The notes beneath the pieces are model-generated. The model made no database searches and was not told the origin of the DNA. It saw only the letters and a program-made list of their open reading frames with translations. A DNA stretch of 64,000 nucleotides, from contig CAVYNG010000001.1 in NCBI GenBank assembly GCA_963769905.1, forward strand, positions 310,001 through 374,000, given 5' to 3'. The translations under genes were made by a program, and so were the position numbers. Position 1 is the stretch's first letter. The number at the start of each line of letters is the position of its first letter. The DNA is from Bog-756 sp963769905. GTDB lineage: Bacteria; Actinomycetota; Acidimicrobiia; Acidimicrobiales; RAAP-2. Below are positions 42,329-51,340 of this stretch, piece after piece.

Positions 42329-43939
42329 ATGCCCAGACGACCAATGAGTGCTATCAGGAGGGCACCGTTCGCAGTAGCAGTCGCCCTATTGGCGTTGGGC
42401 ACCTTCGGACCTTCGGCGGCGATCGCAGGTACTACCCAGGGTATTAGAGGGACCCGTGACGTCGTCTCTTTTGCACCTGGTGCCGTCCATCCCGGCGCTC
42501 ATTCGACTGTCAACGGGTTATTGAACAGCACCACAGTGACTGATAATTGGGCAGGTTACGTCGCAAACGGCGGAAACAAATCCTTTACCTCGTCGCAAGC
42601 GACATTTATCGTGCCTGACCTGGTTACTTGCGCGTCCAACCAAAATACTGCCAGCGTATTTTGGGCCGGATTGGACGGCTGGACGTCGAGCACCGTCGAG
42701 CAAGACGGCGTGGCGGCCGACTGCAACAACGGAACACCCCAGTACTTCGCGTGGTGGGAGGACCTCCCCGTCGACAGCGGCACGTTCCTCACCGTCGATG
42801 TGCACAGCGGTGACTCGATGACGGCATCGGTCGTCTACGAGGGTGCAGGCTCCTACACGCTGCAAGTCACCGACACCACCGATGGCACAAGCGGATCGGT
42901 GACGGTCTCCGAACCAAGCTCGAACGACTCCTCTGCAGAGTGCATCGCCGAGGACCCCGGTGGCGCAGCCACCCCGATCCCCTATGCGAACTACGGAACG
43001 GTCGCCTTCACCGGCTGCACTGCCAACGGCGCGCCGATCGGCTCGTTCTCACCGCTCTCGATCGACACGGTCACGTCGCAAGGAGCGCTCGACGCGGTCA
43101 CGAGCCCCTTGTCGGACGCCACCTCGTTCTCGGTGCGACGGTTCGTCGCGCCGCCGAGCGCGCCGGTGCCCCAGCCTGCCGCCTCGCAGGGTTCTCCTCT
43201 CGGTTTCCCGGTGGTCGGGTTGGCTTCGACGCCCTCCGGCAACGGCTACTGGGCTGCGAACGCCTACGGGGCCGTCGCCTCCCACGGGGCCGCGCAGTTC
43301 TACGGCTCGATGGCGGGAGCCTCCCTCGATCGACCGGTTACCCACATCGTCTCGACGAGTGACGGCAAGGGCTACTGGCTGGTCGCCGCCGACGGCGGCA
43401 CGTTCGCCTTCGGGGACGCAGGCTTCTTCGGCTCGATGGGTGGCCGGCCCCTCAACGCGCCGGTGGTCGATCTCGCCCCGACCCCCGACGACCGTGGGTA
43501 CTGGCTGGTCGCGTCCGACGGGGGCGTCTTCGCATTCGGCGACGCGCCCTTCTACGGCTCGATGGGCGGCATGTCCCTCAACCGGCCGATGGTGGGCATT
43601 GCACAGGACGCCCGCGGCGGCGGTTACTGGCTCGTCGCATCCGACGGCGGCATCTTCGCCTTCGACGCGCCATTCTTCGGATCCGTTGCCGATCTCGTGC
43701 TCGCCTCCCCGATACTCTCGGTGGCAACCACCGGAGACGGCGGCGGATACTTCATGGTGGCCGCCGACGGGGGCGTGTTCGCATTCGGCGATGCGCCTTT
43801 CGACGGGTCTCTTGCCGGACACCAGCTCGCAGCTCCGATCGTCGGGCTGGACGGCGATCCGTCGACCGGGGGGTACTGGATGGTCGGGATGGACGGCTCG
43901 GTCTACTCCTTCGACACCCCCTTCTACGGCTCGTTCTGA
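42329..43939 (+). CDS. Secreted G1-family (eqolisin-like) peptidase with C-terminal repeats
   Basis: 536 residues. A signal peptide (APFAVAVALLALGTFGPSAAIAG) is followed by a G1/A4 glutamic-peptidase-like domain (about 55-270): DNWAGYVANGG, VFWAGLDGWTS, the likely catalytic Gln in STVEQDGVAADC and Glu in AECIAEDPGG. Then come about seven repeats of roughly 40 residues with core GYWLVASDGGVFAFGDAPF, probably a beta-propeller. G1 peptidases act at acid pH, which would suit an acidic habitat. An ATG at 42344 is an equally good start. The upstream in-frame ATG at 42239 would bury the signal peptide. Confidence 0.83.
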   Translation: MPRRPMSAIRRAPFAVAVALLALGTFGPSAAIAGTTQGIRGTRDVVSFAPGAVHPGAHSTVNGLLNSTTVTDNWAGYVANGGNKSFTSSQATFIVPDLVTCASNQNTASVFWAGLDGWTSSTVEQDGVAADCNNGTPQYFAWWEDLPVDSGTFLTVDVHSGDSMTASVVYEGAGSYTLQVTDTTDGTSGSVTVSEPSSNDSSAECIAEDPGGAATPIPYANYGTVAFTGCTANGAPIGSFSPLSIDTVTSQGALDAVTSPLSDATSFSVRRFVAPPSAPVPQPAASQGSPLGFPVVGLASTPSGNGYWAANAYGAVASHGAAQFYGSMAGASLDRPVTHIVSTSDGKGYWLVAADGGTFAFGDAGFFGSMGGRPLNAPVVDLAPTPDDRGYWLVASDGGVFAFGDAPFYGSMGGMSLNRPMVGIAQDARGGGYWLVASDGGIFAFDAPFFGSVADLVLASPILSVATTGDGGGYFMVAADGGVFAFGDAPFDGSLAGHQLAAPIVGLDGDPSTGGYWMVGMDGSVYSFDTPFYGSF

Positions 43940-43963
43940 CCCGGCTCGTTCTGAGTCGTTCAG

Positions 43964-44779
43964 TCAGATCCGCAGGGCCGGGTGCCGCTTGGCCACGGCA
44001 GGCACGAGCACGCTCCGAGGAGACATCCAGCCGGCAGCGGCCGTCACCCGGTTCGCCACACCCGGGATGACCACCGCGCGGTTGGCATCCATCCCTGCCA
44101 CCGCCGCTCTCGCGACCTCCTCGACCGGCACCCACATGAACCGGGGCATCGCCTCTTCGAAGACTTCGTCGGTCATTCCGGCGGCGGCCTGGAAGCCGGT
44201 GGAGACGGGACCCGGGCACAACGCCGTCACCGTCACACCGGTCGGCCGGAGCTCGCCACGCAGCGCGTGGCTGTAGGAGAGGACGAAGGCCTTCGACGCG
44301 CCGTAGCCGGCCTGACCGGGAAGCGGTTGGAACGCCGCTGTCGACGAGACGTTGAGCACCGCGCCACTGCGCCGCTCGACCATGGCCGGAAGGAGCAGCG
44401 AGCAGAGGTGCACGACGGCCTCGACGTCGGTCCGGACCATCGCGACCTCGCGGGCCGGATCGGATCGGTAGACCGGGCCACTGGTGGAGAAGCCGGCGTT
44501 GTTCACGAGGATGTTGACGCCGAGTCCGCGCGCCTCGAGCTCGTCCCTGATCCCGGTCCTCGATGCCTCGTCGGTGAGGTCGGCAGCGATGACTTCGGCA
44601 CGCACCCCGTAGGTGGCGGCGAGCTCCTCGGCCAACGTCCGCAGCTTGGGCTCGGTGCGAGCGACGAGAGTCACCCCGAAGCCCCGGCCGGCGAGGAGGC
44701 GCACGATCTCGGCTCCGATTCCCGACGAGGCGCCCGTCACCAGACAGGTCCGGTCGGCGCTCGGAGCGGGAAGCGGCAT
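43964..44779 (-). CDS. Short-chain dehydrogenase/reductase
   Basis: 271 residues, classical SDR. Cofactor motif TGASSGIGAEIVRLLAGRG at the N-terminus; NNAGFSTSGP; catalytic Ser in VLNVSSTAAF and Tyr-x3-Lys in GYGASKAFVLSYSHAL; PGPVSTGF after it. Resembles the DltE-like 'oxidoreductase' subgroup that starts CLVTGASSGIG. Substrate cannot be deduced. The start at 44779 (MPLPAPSADRT) was chosen over the longer frame to 44917, which runs into the citrate synthase gene. Confidence 0.9.
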   Translation of the reverse strand: MPLPAPSADRTCLVTGASSGIGAEIVRLLAGRGFGVTLVARTEPKLRTLAEELAATYGVRAEVIAADLTDEASRTGIRDELEARGLGVNILVNNAGFSTSGPVYRSDPAREVAMVRTDVEAVVHLCSLLLPAMVERRSGAVLNVSSTAAFQPLPGQAGYGASKAFVLSYSHALRGELRPTGVTVTALCPGPVSTGFQAAAGMTDEVFEEAMPRFMWVPVEEVARAAVAGMDANRAVVIPGVANRVTAAAGWMSPRSVLVPAVAKRHPALRI

Positions 44780-44829
44780 GACCCGAGCGTAGATCCGCGG
44801 CTGCGACGGTGTGGCCGGCCCGATCGCGG

Positions 44830-46095
44830 TCACTCCGCTGGCGACGCCGCATAGACCGCGCGGGCCCGGTAACGCAACGGCGGCTCGGCGAGCTCCTCGA
44901 GGTAGTGGGCGATCCATCCGCTGATCCGGGCGACGGTGAAGAGGATCTGCCCGGCGTCAGGCGAAAGGTCGGTCGCCCAGGTGACCGCCGCAAGACCGAG
45001 GTCGACGTTCGGCGAGGGGATCCGTTGAGCGGTGGCGAGCTCGAGCAGAGATTCGAGCATCTCTCGGGCTCGAGGTGTCGCCAGCTCGCCGAAGAGCTGC
45101 CAGAGAACCAGGAACCGCGGGTCCCCGTCGTCGTAGACCGAGTGCCCGAAGCCCGGCAGCATCCCCCGCCAGCGGAGCGCGTGGTCAACGGCGGGCTCGA
45201 CACCGACTCGCTCGATCTCTCGGAGCAGGTCCGACACCTGTTGGCTCGCGGCGCCGTGCAGCGGACCGGCGATGGTCCCGAGACCGCTCAGGACCGCGTC
45301 GTAGGGGTCGGCCCGAGTCGAGGCCGCGATCCGGACGGCCATCGTCGAGGAGGCCAGCTCGTGATCGGCCAGCAGGACCAGGGCCGCGTTGACCGCTCGG
45401 ACCAGCGCACGCGTGGTCGCAGCACTGAGGCTCGCCGCGAGTCGCGCCGCGATCGAACCCGGCCGCTCTCGAGCGTCGTCGAGCACCAGGCCGGCCGGCG
45501 AACCAGCGGCGCGATCCGCCACTCGACCCGTCCCTTCGGACGACGCCGACGGGTACGCGAGCGTGGCCACCACGGTGCCGATCAACTGACGCGCGGTGCG
45601 CACCACCGCCTCGGGCCGCAGGTCGGCGCGCACCGGGTCGAGCCCTCCCGCCATCACCACCGCCCACTCGATCCGGTCCGTCGAGCGCAGCGGAGGAGGC
45701 GCGCCCACATCGAGGCCCGCCCAACCTTCGGTCGGGTCTCCAGTTCGTTGCGTGCCTCGCACACCCCAGAGGAGCTCCGCGACCTCCTCGAACGCGGCAC
45801 CGGTGGCGAGGTCGACCGCCGGACGGCCGCGATAGAGCGGGCCGGACTCGGTCAGCTGGGTCACACCGGTGGTGATCACCGCCATCCGCGTCTCGACCGC
45901 CCGACTCCCACGTGAGCGCCTGGCGAGGCGCTCGACCTCGTCGACCTCGAAGAGGCTGTGGCGCCCGTCGGGCGCGCGATGCGAGTGCAGCATCCCCCTG
46001 CTCACGTACGCGTAGAGGGTGGCGACCTTCACGCCGAGCCTGCGGGCAGCCTCGTCGCTCTCGAGCATGCGCTCCACTCGTCCCAGGGTACTCAT
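44830..46095 (-). CDS. Citrate synthase-like protein with N-terminal MerR/excisionase-type HTH
   Basis: 421 residues. The first 60 residues form a winged-helix/MerR-like domain (SDEAARRLGVKVATLYAYVSRGML, then DGRHSLFEVDEVERLA). The rest is a citrate synthase fold with the two catalytic histidines in GPLHGAASQQ and PGFGHSVYDDGDPR and the Asp in NVDLGLAAVT. It could be an active synthase or a regulator that senses oxaloacetate/acetyl-CoA with a citrate synthase body. Divergent from a second citrate synthase gene, with 116 bases between the starts. Confidence 0.85.
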   Translation of the reverse strand: MSTLGRVERMLESDEAARRLGVKVATLYAYVSRGMLHSHRAPDGRHSLFEVDEVERLARRSRGSRAVETRMAVITTGVTQLTESGPLYRGRPAVDLATGAAFEEVAELLWGVRGTQRTGDPTEGWAGLDVGAPPPLRSTDRIEWAVVMAGGLDPVRADLRPEAVVRTARQLIGTVVATLAYPSASSEGTGRVADRAAGSPAGLVLDDARERPGSIAARLAASLSAATTRALVRAVNAALVLLADHELASSTMAVRIAASTRADPYDAVLSGLGTIAGPLHGAASQQVSDLLREIERVGVEPAVDHALRWRGMLPGFGHSVYDDGDPRFLVLWQLFGELATPRAREMLESLLELATAQRIPSPNVDLGLAAVTWATDLSPDAGQILFTVARISGWIAHYLEELAEPPLRYRARAVYAASPAE

Positions 46096-46125
46096 ATTGA
46101 CTTGATCAACATTTACACCCTGCAG
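46096..46125. promoter_or_regulatory. AT-rich palindromic element between the citrate synthase genes
   Basis: TTGATCAA (46102-46109) is a perfect 8-bp palindrome inside ATTGACTTGATCAACATTTA, strikingly AT-rich for this genome and 7 bases before the ATG of the HTH-citrate synthase. Candidate operator for the HTH domain encoded next to it, or part of a divergent promoter. Confidence 0.45.
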
Positions 46126-46211
46126 TCGACTGGTCCAGACTGAGGAGGAAAGCCTGCGGCCCGGCTGGCACGAACCCGGAACCGAGCGCCGCCCGGAGCG
46201 AGGGAGGTCCC

Positions 46212-47729
46212 ATGCCGACCGCCGTCCGAGAACTCATGTCGGCACCGCCGGTGACCTGTGACGCGGACGCATCGCTGGCCGACGCAACCGCACTCATGAA
46301 CGAGCATCAGATCGGGTCGGTTGTGGTGACTGCCGGCCGGACGATTGTCGGGATCCTCACCGAGCGCGATCTGCTGCGTGCGGCCGCGCAACACGTCGAC
46401 CCACCCGCCGAGCCGGTCCACCGGTGGATGACCGCCGACCCGGATGTCGTCGGGCGCGACGACGAGGTGGGCGCCGCCTGGTCCGGCCTGACCCATCACC
46501 ACTACCGGCACCTCCCGGTCATCGACGAAGGCGATCTCGTCGGCGTGGTGTCGATCCGCGACCTGCTAGCGGTGGCGCAGATCCGGCCGGCCGACGAGAG
46601 CGGGGCCGACGTCCCTCGCGGCCTCGAAGGAGTCGTGGTCGCCGAGACCTCGGTCGGTGACGTCCGCGGCCAGGAGGGCTTCTACCACTACCGCCAGTAC
46701 GACGCGACCGACCTCGCGGCACGCCGCTCCTTCGAGGACGTCTGGAAGCTGCTCCTCGACGGCGAACTTCCCGACCGGGCCGAATCCCGGCGGTTCACCG
46801 CGGAGGTGGCCGGGATGCGGGAGCTCCCCGATCGTCTGACCCGGCTGCTGCCCGAGATCGCGAGGAGCGGGGGCGTGCTCGACGGAGTGCGGACCGCGGT
46901 GTCGATGCTCGGCGCCGAGCTCGGCTGGCGGCCGTCGGTCGACATCGGCGCCGGCGAGCTCCGCGACCAGGCGATCCGGATCGGTGCCGTGATGCCCACC
47001 CTCGTCGCGTCGCTTGCGCGTCTCCGCAATGGCGACGAACCGGTCCCGCCCCGTTCGGACCTCTCGCATGCGGCCAACTATCTCTGGATGCTCATCGGGT
47101 CGGAAGCCCCGGCCAACCACGTGCGGGCCATCGAGCAGTACCTGGTGCTCACGGTCGACCACGGATTCAACGCGTCGACGTTCACCGCTCGGGTCATCAC
47201 CTCGACCGGTGCCGACCTGGCCGCGGCGATCTGCGGCGCGGTCGGCGCCCTCTCCGGTCCGCTCCACGGAGGGGCCCCGAGCCGGGCGCTCGACATGCTC
47301 GACAGCATCGGCATCCCCGAACGCGCAGAGGCCTGGATCCGCGACGCCGTCGAGCGTGGTGACCGGATCATGGGCTTCGGTCACCGCGTCTACAAGACGG
47401 ACGACCCGCGCTCACAGTTCCTGCGCGAGACGGCGCGCTCGCTCGGAGGCCCTCTGGTCGACTTCGCGGAGGAAGTCGAGCGGACCGCCGTCGATGTGCT
47501 GGCGGAGCTCAAGCCCGGGCGCCAGCTCTACACGAACGTCGAGTTCTTCGCCGGCGTCGTGATGTACACGTGCGGCATCCCCCCCGAGCTGTTCACCCCG
47601 ACCTTTGCCACCAGCCGAACAATCGGATGGACCGCCCATGTCCTCGAACAGGCGGCCGACAACCGGTTGATCCGTCCCGCTGCCCGCTACGTCGGGCCAC
47701 CGCCGCCCCAGCCGGTACCCGACCCGTAG
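46212..47729 (+). CDS. CBS-domain/citrate synthase fusion
   Basis: 505 residues. Residues 1-120 are a CBS pair (VRELMSAPPVTCDADASLAD, IVGILTERDLL; HRWMTADPDVVGRDDEV, LVGVVSIRDLLAVAQ), a module that usually binds AMP, ATP or SAM. Residues about 135-500 are a citrate synthase: the catalytic histidines are in GPLHGGAPSRALDML and MGFGHRVYKTDDPR. The third position, where NVDF is common, reads YTNVEFFAG, so Glu replaces Asp. The LFTPTFATSRTIGWTAHVLEQ tail is typical. The fusion suggests direct energy-charge control of carbon entry to the TCA or methylcitrate cycle (inference). Confidence 0.88.
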   Translation: MPTAVRELMSAPPVTCDADASLADATALMNEHQIGSVVVTAGRTIVGILTERDLLRAAAQHVDPPAEPVHRWMTADPDVVGRDDEVGAAWSGLTHHHYRHLPVIDEGDLVGVVSIRDLLAVAQIRPADESGADVPRGLEGVVVAETSVGDVRGQEGFYHYRQYDATDLAARRSFEDVWKLLLDGELPDRAESRRFTAEVAGMRELPDRLTRLLPEIARSGGVLDGVRTAVSMLGAELGWRPSVDIGAGELRDQAIRIGAVMPTLVASLARLRNGDEPVPPRSDLSHAANYLWMLIGSEAPANHVRAIEQYLVLTVDHGFNASTFTARVITSTGADLAAAICGAVGALSGPLHGGAPSRALDMLDSIGIPERAEAWIRDAVERGDRIMGFGHRVYKTDDPRSQFLRETARSLGGPLVDFAEEVERTAVDVLAELKPGRQLYTNVEFFAGVVMYTCGIPPELFTPTFATSRTIGWTAHVLEQAADNRLIRPAARYVGPPPPQPVPDP

Positions 47730-47760
47730 GACGGCCGTAGCCTCACGGACGAACGCCCTG

Positions 47761-48279
47761 TCAGTCTGAGCGAAGACCGATCTGCAGCACTGGCCTCTCC
47801 GAGATCCAGAGCAGATGCAGCACCCGCCGGGCGATGCGCCACCCCTCGGGCGTGCGTCGGTAGTCGTCGACGTACCGGATCGCCCAGATCGTGTCGGTGC
47901 CGGAGGGTGGCACTTGATCGGTCTCGTCCGCTGTGACGTGGTGGGCCGTGCACCAGACGTGCCCCGAGGCGGTCCCATCGCCGATGTCGTAGCGAGTGGT
48001 CGTCACCTCGTGGAAGGTGTGTCGATACCGATCGAGTCCGTCGAGCACCTGCCGGAGCCTGTCTCGTCCCTTCCGGCTGAAAATCGGTGACAGGTCACCA
48101 ATGACATCGGGTGCGACCAGCTCGCCGTCAGGGAGGAAGAGCGAAGCGAACCCCTCACCGTCACGGTCGTCGACCGCCGCCGCGTAGGCGTCACTGAGTG
48201 CCCTGAGCGCGGCCTCTTCCGGCGAGCGGTCGCTCACCGCGGGATCCTCGCTCGCGCTCCTCCGATTTTGGCTCCGCAC
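47761..48279 (-). CDS. SnoaL-like / NTF2-fold protein
   Basis: 172 residues from a GTG at 48279 with AGGTGA just upstream; a second GTG at 48237 would give 158. The cone-shaped NTF2 fold is suggested by LRALSDAYAAAVDDRDGEGFASLFLPDGEL, HTFHEVTTTRYDIGDGTASG and the C-terminal WRIARRVLHLLWI. Such proteins are isomerases, dehydratases or binding proteins. It is followed 9 bases upstream on the same strand by the LLM oxidoreductase, so both may act on one small substrate. Confidence 0.8.
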   Translation of the reverse strand: MRSQNRRSASEDPAVSDRSPEEAALRALSDAYAAAVDDRDGEGFASLFLPDGELVAPDVIGDLSPIFSRKGRDRLRQVLDGLDRYRHTFHEVTTTRYDIGDGTASGHVWCTAHHVTADETDQVPPSGTDTIWAIRYVDDYRRTPEGWRIARRVLHLLWISERPVLQIGLRSD

Positions 48280-48288
48280 GTCACCTGA

Positions 48289-49206
48289 TCACGCCCCCGT
48301 CGGCGGTGCCCCCGCGCGGGCGTTGGCGCTCACTCCGAAGCGCTCGGCGAACTCCGAGAGCTCGTCGGTCACCTCCCCGATGTCCGAGGTCAACGAGGTC
48401 GACAGCACCATGCGGGTCGCGCCGAGCGACGCTGCGGATTCGATCTCCTCTTCGGTGGTGGTCGGGATGTACCCCGAGAGGGTGAGCTCGATCGCCGCGG
48501 GGTCCCGACCGGCCTCCTCGGCCGCCTGGCGCACGACGCGCATCTTGGCCGTGACGAGCTCGGAGTCGAGGCCGAGCGGCTGGAAGCCGTCGCCGAGCCG
48601 TCCCGCCCTTCGTGCTGCGGCGTCACTGTGACCTCCGATGTGGATCGGCACGCCACCCGGCTGCACCGGCTTCGGGAAGGAGTGCGCGTGGTGGAACGAG
48701 AAGAACTCGCCCTCGAAATCCGCGCCGGCCGGTCCCGCGTCGGCCCAGAGCACCCGCAGAGCGGCGATGCACTCGTCGGTGCGCCGGCCCTTGGTCCGGG
48801 GGTCCGCACCGGTCGCGGTGAGCTCCTCGTCCATCCACCCGATGCCCATGCACATGCGGACCCGGCCTCCAGAGAGCGCGTCGACCGTCGCGATCCGCTT
48901 GGCCAGCACGACCGGGTGGTGGTTCGGGAGGACGAGCACGCCGGTCGCGAGGCCGATCCGGTCGGTCACGGCGGCCAGATAGGCCATGAGGTCGAGCGGG
49001 TCCGGGATCGGGCAATCGTCCGGGAGCGGCATGCGCCCCGAGCGCGCATAGGGATAGGTGCTCTCGTAATCGGAGACGACCACCGCATGCTCGACCATGA
49101 CGAGCGACTCGTAACCACATGCGTCCGCGTGCCGTGCGAAGGAGGCCATCCAGGCAGGATCGGGTAGCACCCGGGCACTCACCGGCGGAAGGAGGGCGAA
49201 CTGCAT
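48289..49206 (-). CDS. LLM-class (probably F420-dependent) oxidoreductase
   Basis: 305 residues, luciferase-like (alpha/beta) barrel. MQFALLPPVSARVLPDPAWM, the GLATGVLVLPNHHPVVLAKRIATVDALSGGR core and GIGWMDEEL are typical of actinobacterial F420-dependent LLM oxidoreductases; FMN use cannot be excluded. The ATG at 49206 was chosen over the long upstream frame. Probably an operon with the SnoaL-like gene. The 280 bases beyond (49207-49486) show no gene. Confidence 0.87.
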   Translation of the reverse strand: MQFALLPPVSARVLPDPAWMASFARHADACGYESLVMVEHAVVVSDYESTYPYARSGRMPLPDDCPIPDPLDLMAYLAAVTDRIGLATGVLVLPNHHPVVLAKRIATVDALSGGRVRMCMGIGWMDEELTATGADPRTKGRRTDECIAALRVLWADAGPAGADFEGEFFSFHHAHSFPKPVQPGGVPIHIGGHSDAAARRAGRLGDGFQPLGLDSELVTAKMRVVRQAAEEAGRDPAAIELTLSGYIPTTTEEEIESAASLGATRMVLSTSLTSDIGEVTDELSEFAERFGVSANARAGAPPTGA

Positions 49207-49486
49207 CAGATGCTCGCTTTCGTCGTCGGACGGCCCCGAGCCCCGAGGACGCGTCGACCCGGGCGGAGCCGTCGGAGAGCGTAAGCGTGCCGGTTCAGAG
49301 GTGCCAGCGTCGTCGTAGCGGCGTTGTCGGTGCAGCGAGCGCTCCTCGCCACCAAGCCGATACCCAAGCTCAGTAGGCTGGGGCGATCGACGGGAGAATC
49401 GGACGCTCGACGAATCTGCGTGCCGCCGTCGGAATCGGCGGTCGGGCGGTCGAGACGACTCCCTCACCTCCGAGCCCTGAGCACAG

Positions 49487-51238
49487 ATGAGCAAGCACGG
49501 AGCCCACAGTCCCGGAACCCGTCCCGACCCGGAGGGTGAGGACGCTCCCACCCGTTTCGACCGGCGGCGGTTCCTCACCTGGACCGCGGCAGGGGGCGTG
49601 GCGGCGGCCGGCGTCGCGCTCGGGATCGCCGAATCGTCGGGCTCCGACAAGAGCGCGGACGACACCGCACACCGGACCAACCGACCGACGTCGGCGACCT
49701 CGAAGAAGGTCGTCTCGAAGCTGCCAGACGGCGTCGCCGTCCCGACGTCGGCCGCCCTCCTCGCCGAGAACGCCAAGACCGGACACGCATGGTGGGTCAC
49801 GACACCCCAGAACGCCGGGGACATCGAGGGGTTCGTCAGCCAGGTGAGCGCCGTCGCCGGCGAGACCGTCAAACTCTTCGTGAGCACCAAGGCCCCCCAG
49901 TTCCACGTCGAGGCCTATCGCATGGGCTACTACCAGGGCATCGGTGCACGCCTCGTCTGGCAGTCCGCCGAGGTGGCGGGCGTCCGACAGCCTTCCCCGG
50001 CACTGCTCTCCTCGACCAACACCATCCAGTGCGGGTGGACACCCTCGCTCACGGTCGCCATCGGACCGGCATGGCCGCCTGGCGTGTACCTCCTCAAGCT
50101 GGTCGGCACCGGCGGCGAGCAGCAGTTCGTCCCCTTGTGCGTGCGCGACGACGCGTCGCGGGCCGCGGTCGTCGTCCAGCAGAGCGTGACCACCTGGCAG
50201 GCCTACAACCGGTGGGGTGGCTACAGCCTCTACTACGGCAACGCCGACGGCGAGCTGTCCTACACCCACGCCCCGAATGGCGGCACCTACGACGACCGAG
50301 CGCGCATCGTCTCCTTCGACCGTCCCTACGACCACGACTGGGCTTCGGGCGCCGCCGACTTCGTGGGAAACGAGCTCCCGGTCGTCTTCCATGCGGAACG
50401 GATCGGCCTCGACGTCACCTACTGGACCGACGTCGACCTCCACGTCCGGCCACAACTCCTCGCCAACCACCGGATGCTGGTCAGCCTCGGTCACGACGAG
50501 TACTGGTCGCAGCCGATGCGCGACGGCGCGGCACAGGCGTTGTCGAGTGGCGTGAACCTGGCGTTCCTCGGGGCCAACGCGTGTTACCGCCAGATCCGCT
50601 TCCAACCCTCCGCAGTCGGCCCGAACCGCCACGAGGTCTGCTACAAGTCGGCGACCGAGGACCCGTTGACCGGCCAGAACGACGCCCTGGTCACCGTCAA
50701 CTGGCCACAGGCGCCCGTGTCGCGACCCGAGTCGCTACTGATCGGCAGCACCTACCAGGACATCGAGGCGAACGCCGACTTGGTGATCGCCGACGGGTCA
50801 GCGTGGGTCCTCGAGGGAACCGGTCTGACCTCGGGCCAGCGCCTCGCCAACGCGGTCCGGGGCGAGTTCGACCGTTACGTCCCGAACGCGGCAAGCCCGA
50901 CCAACCTCGACGTGGTCGCGCACTCGATCGTCCCGAACCGCGACGGCAACTACTCGGACGTCACCTGGTACACCGTCGCGAACGGAGGCGGGGTGTTCGC
51001 CACCGGCAACGCGTCATGGGTCGGCCAGCTCTCCGACAGCCCGCTGGTACCTCCGAACGTGCTCCCTTCCTCGGAGCCGGGTGTCACTCCCGCCCTTCTC
51101 CGCATCATGGAGAACATCTACTCGGTGCTCGGGACCGGTCCGGCCGGCCTCTCGCACCCCTCGCAGGGGAACTGGCGCACGATCTACACGCCGGGCTCGG
51201 TCTCGATCAACGCGCCGAACACCGAGAACGCGGCCTGA
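49487..51238 (+). CDS. Tat-exported N,N-dimethylformamidase-like large-subunit domain protein
   Basis: 583 residues. The twin-arginine signal DRRRFLTWTAAGGVAAAGVALG near residue 25 predicts export of a folded protein. The mature part contains the Ser/Trp/Tyr-rich domain of N,N-dimethylformamidase beta-like proteins (FHVEAYRMGYYQGIGARLVW; TTWQAYNRWGGYSLYYGN; VSLGHDEYWSQPMRD; FLGANACYRQIRF). In true DMFase this domain binds iron and hydrolyses amides. Most secreted relatives have no known substrate. Convergent with recA. No partner small subunit is seen. Confidence 0.83.
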   Translation: MSKHGAHSPGTRPDPEGEDAPTRFDRRRFLTWTAAGGVAAAGVALGIAESSGSDKSADDTAHRTNRPTSATSKKVVSKLPDGVAVPTSAALLAENAKTGHAWWVTTPQNAGDIEGFVSQVSAVAGETVKLFVSTKAPQFHVEAYRMGYYQGIGARLVWQSAEVAGVRQPSPALLSSTNTIQCGWTPSLTVAIGPAWPPGVYLLKLVGTGGEQQFVPLCVRDDASRAAVVVQQSVTTWQAYNRWGGYSLYYGNADGELSYTHAPNGGTYDDRARIVSFDRPYDHDWASGAADFVGNELPVVFHAERIGLDVTYWTDVDLHVRPQLLANHRMLVSLGHDEYWSQPMRDGAAQALSSGVNLAFLGANACYRQIRFQPSAVGPNRHEVCYKSATEDPLTGQNDALVTVNWPQAPVSRPESLLIGSTYQDIEANADLVIADGSAWVLEGTGLTSGQRLANAVRGEFDRYVPNAASPTNLDVVAHSIVPNRDGNYSDVTWYTVANGGGVFATGNASWVGQLSDSPLVPPNVLPSSEPGVTPALLRIMENIYSVLGTGPAGLSHPSQGNWRTIYTPGSVSINAPNTENAA

Positions 51239-51340
51239 CGCCGCGGCCTGACACCGACCTCCACCGTCGAGCACATCGGCTCGAGCGCGCAGCGGCCCGG
51301 GTCGCGAGTGCGTCCCGGGCCGGCGAGCGCGAAAGAACCC

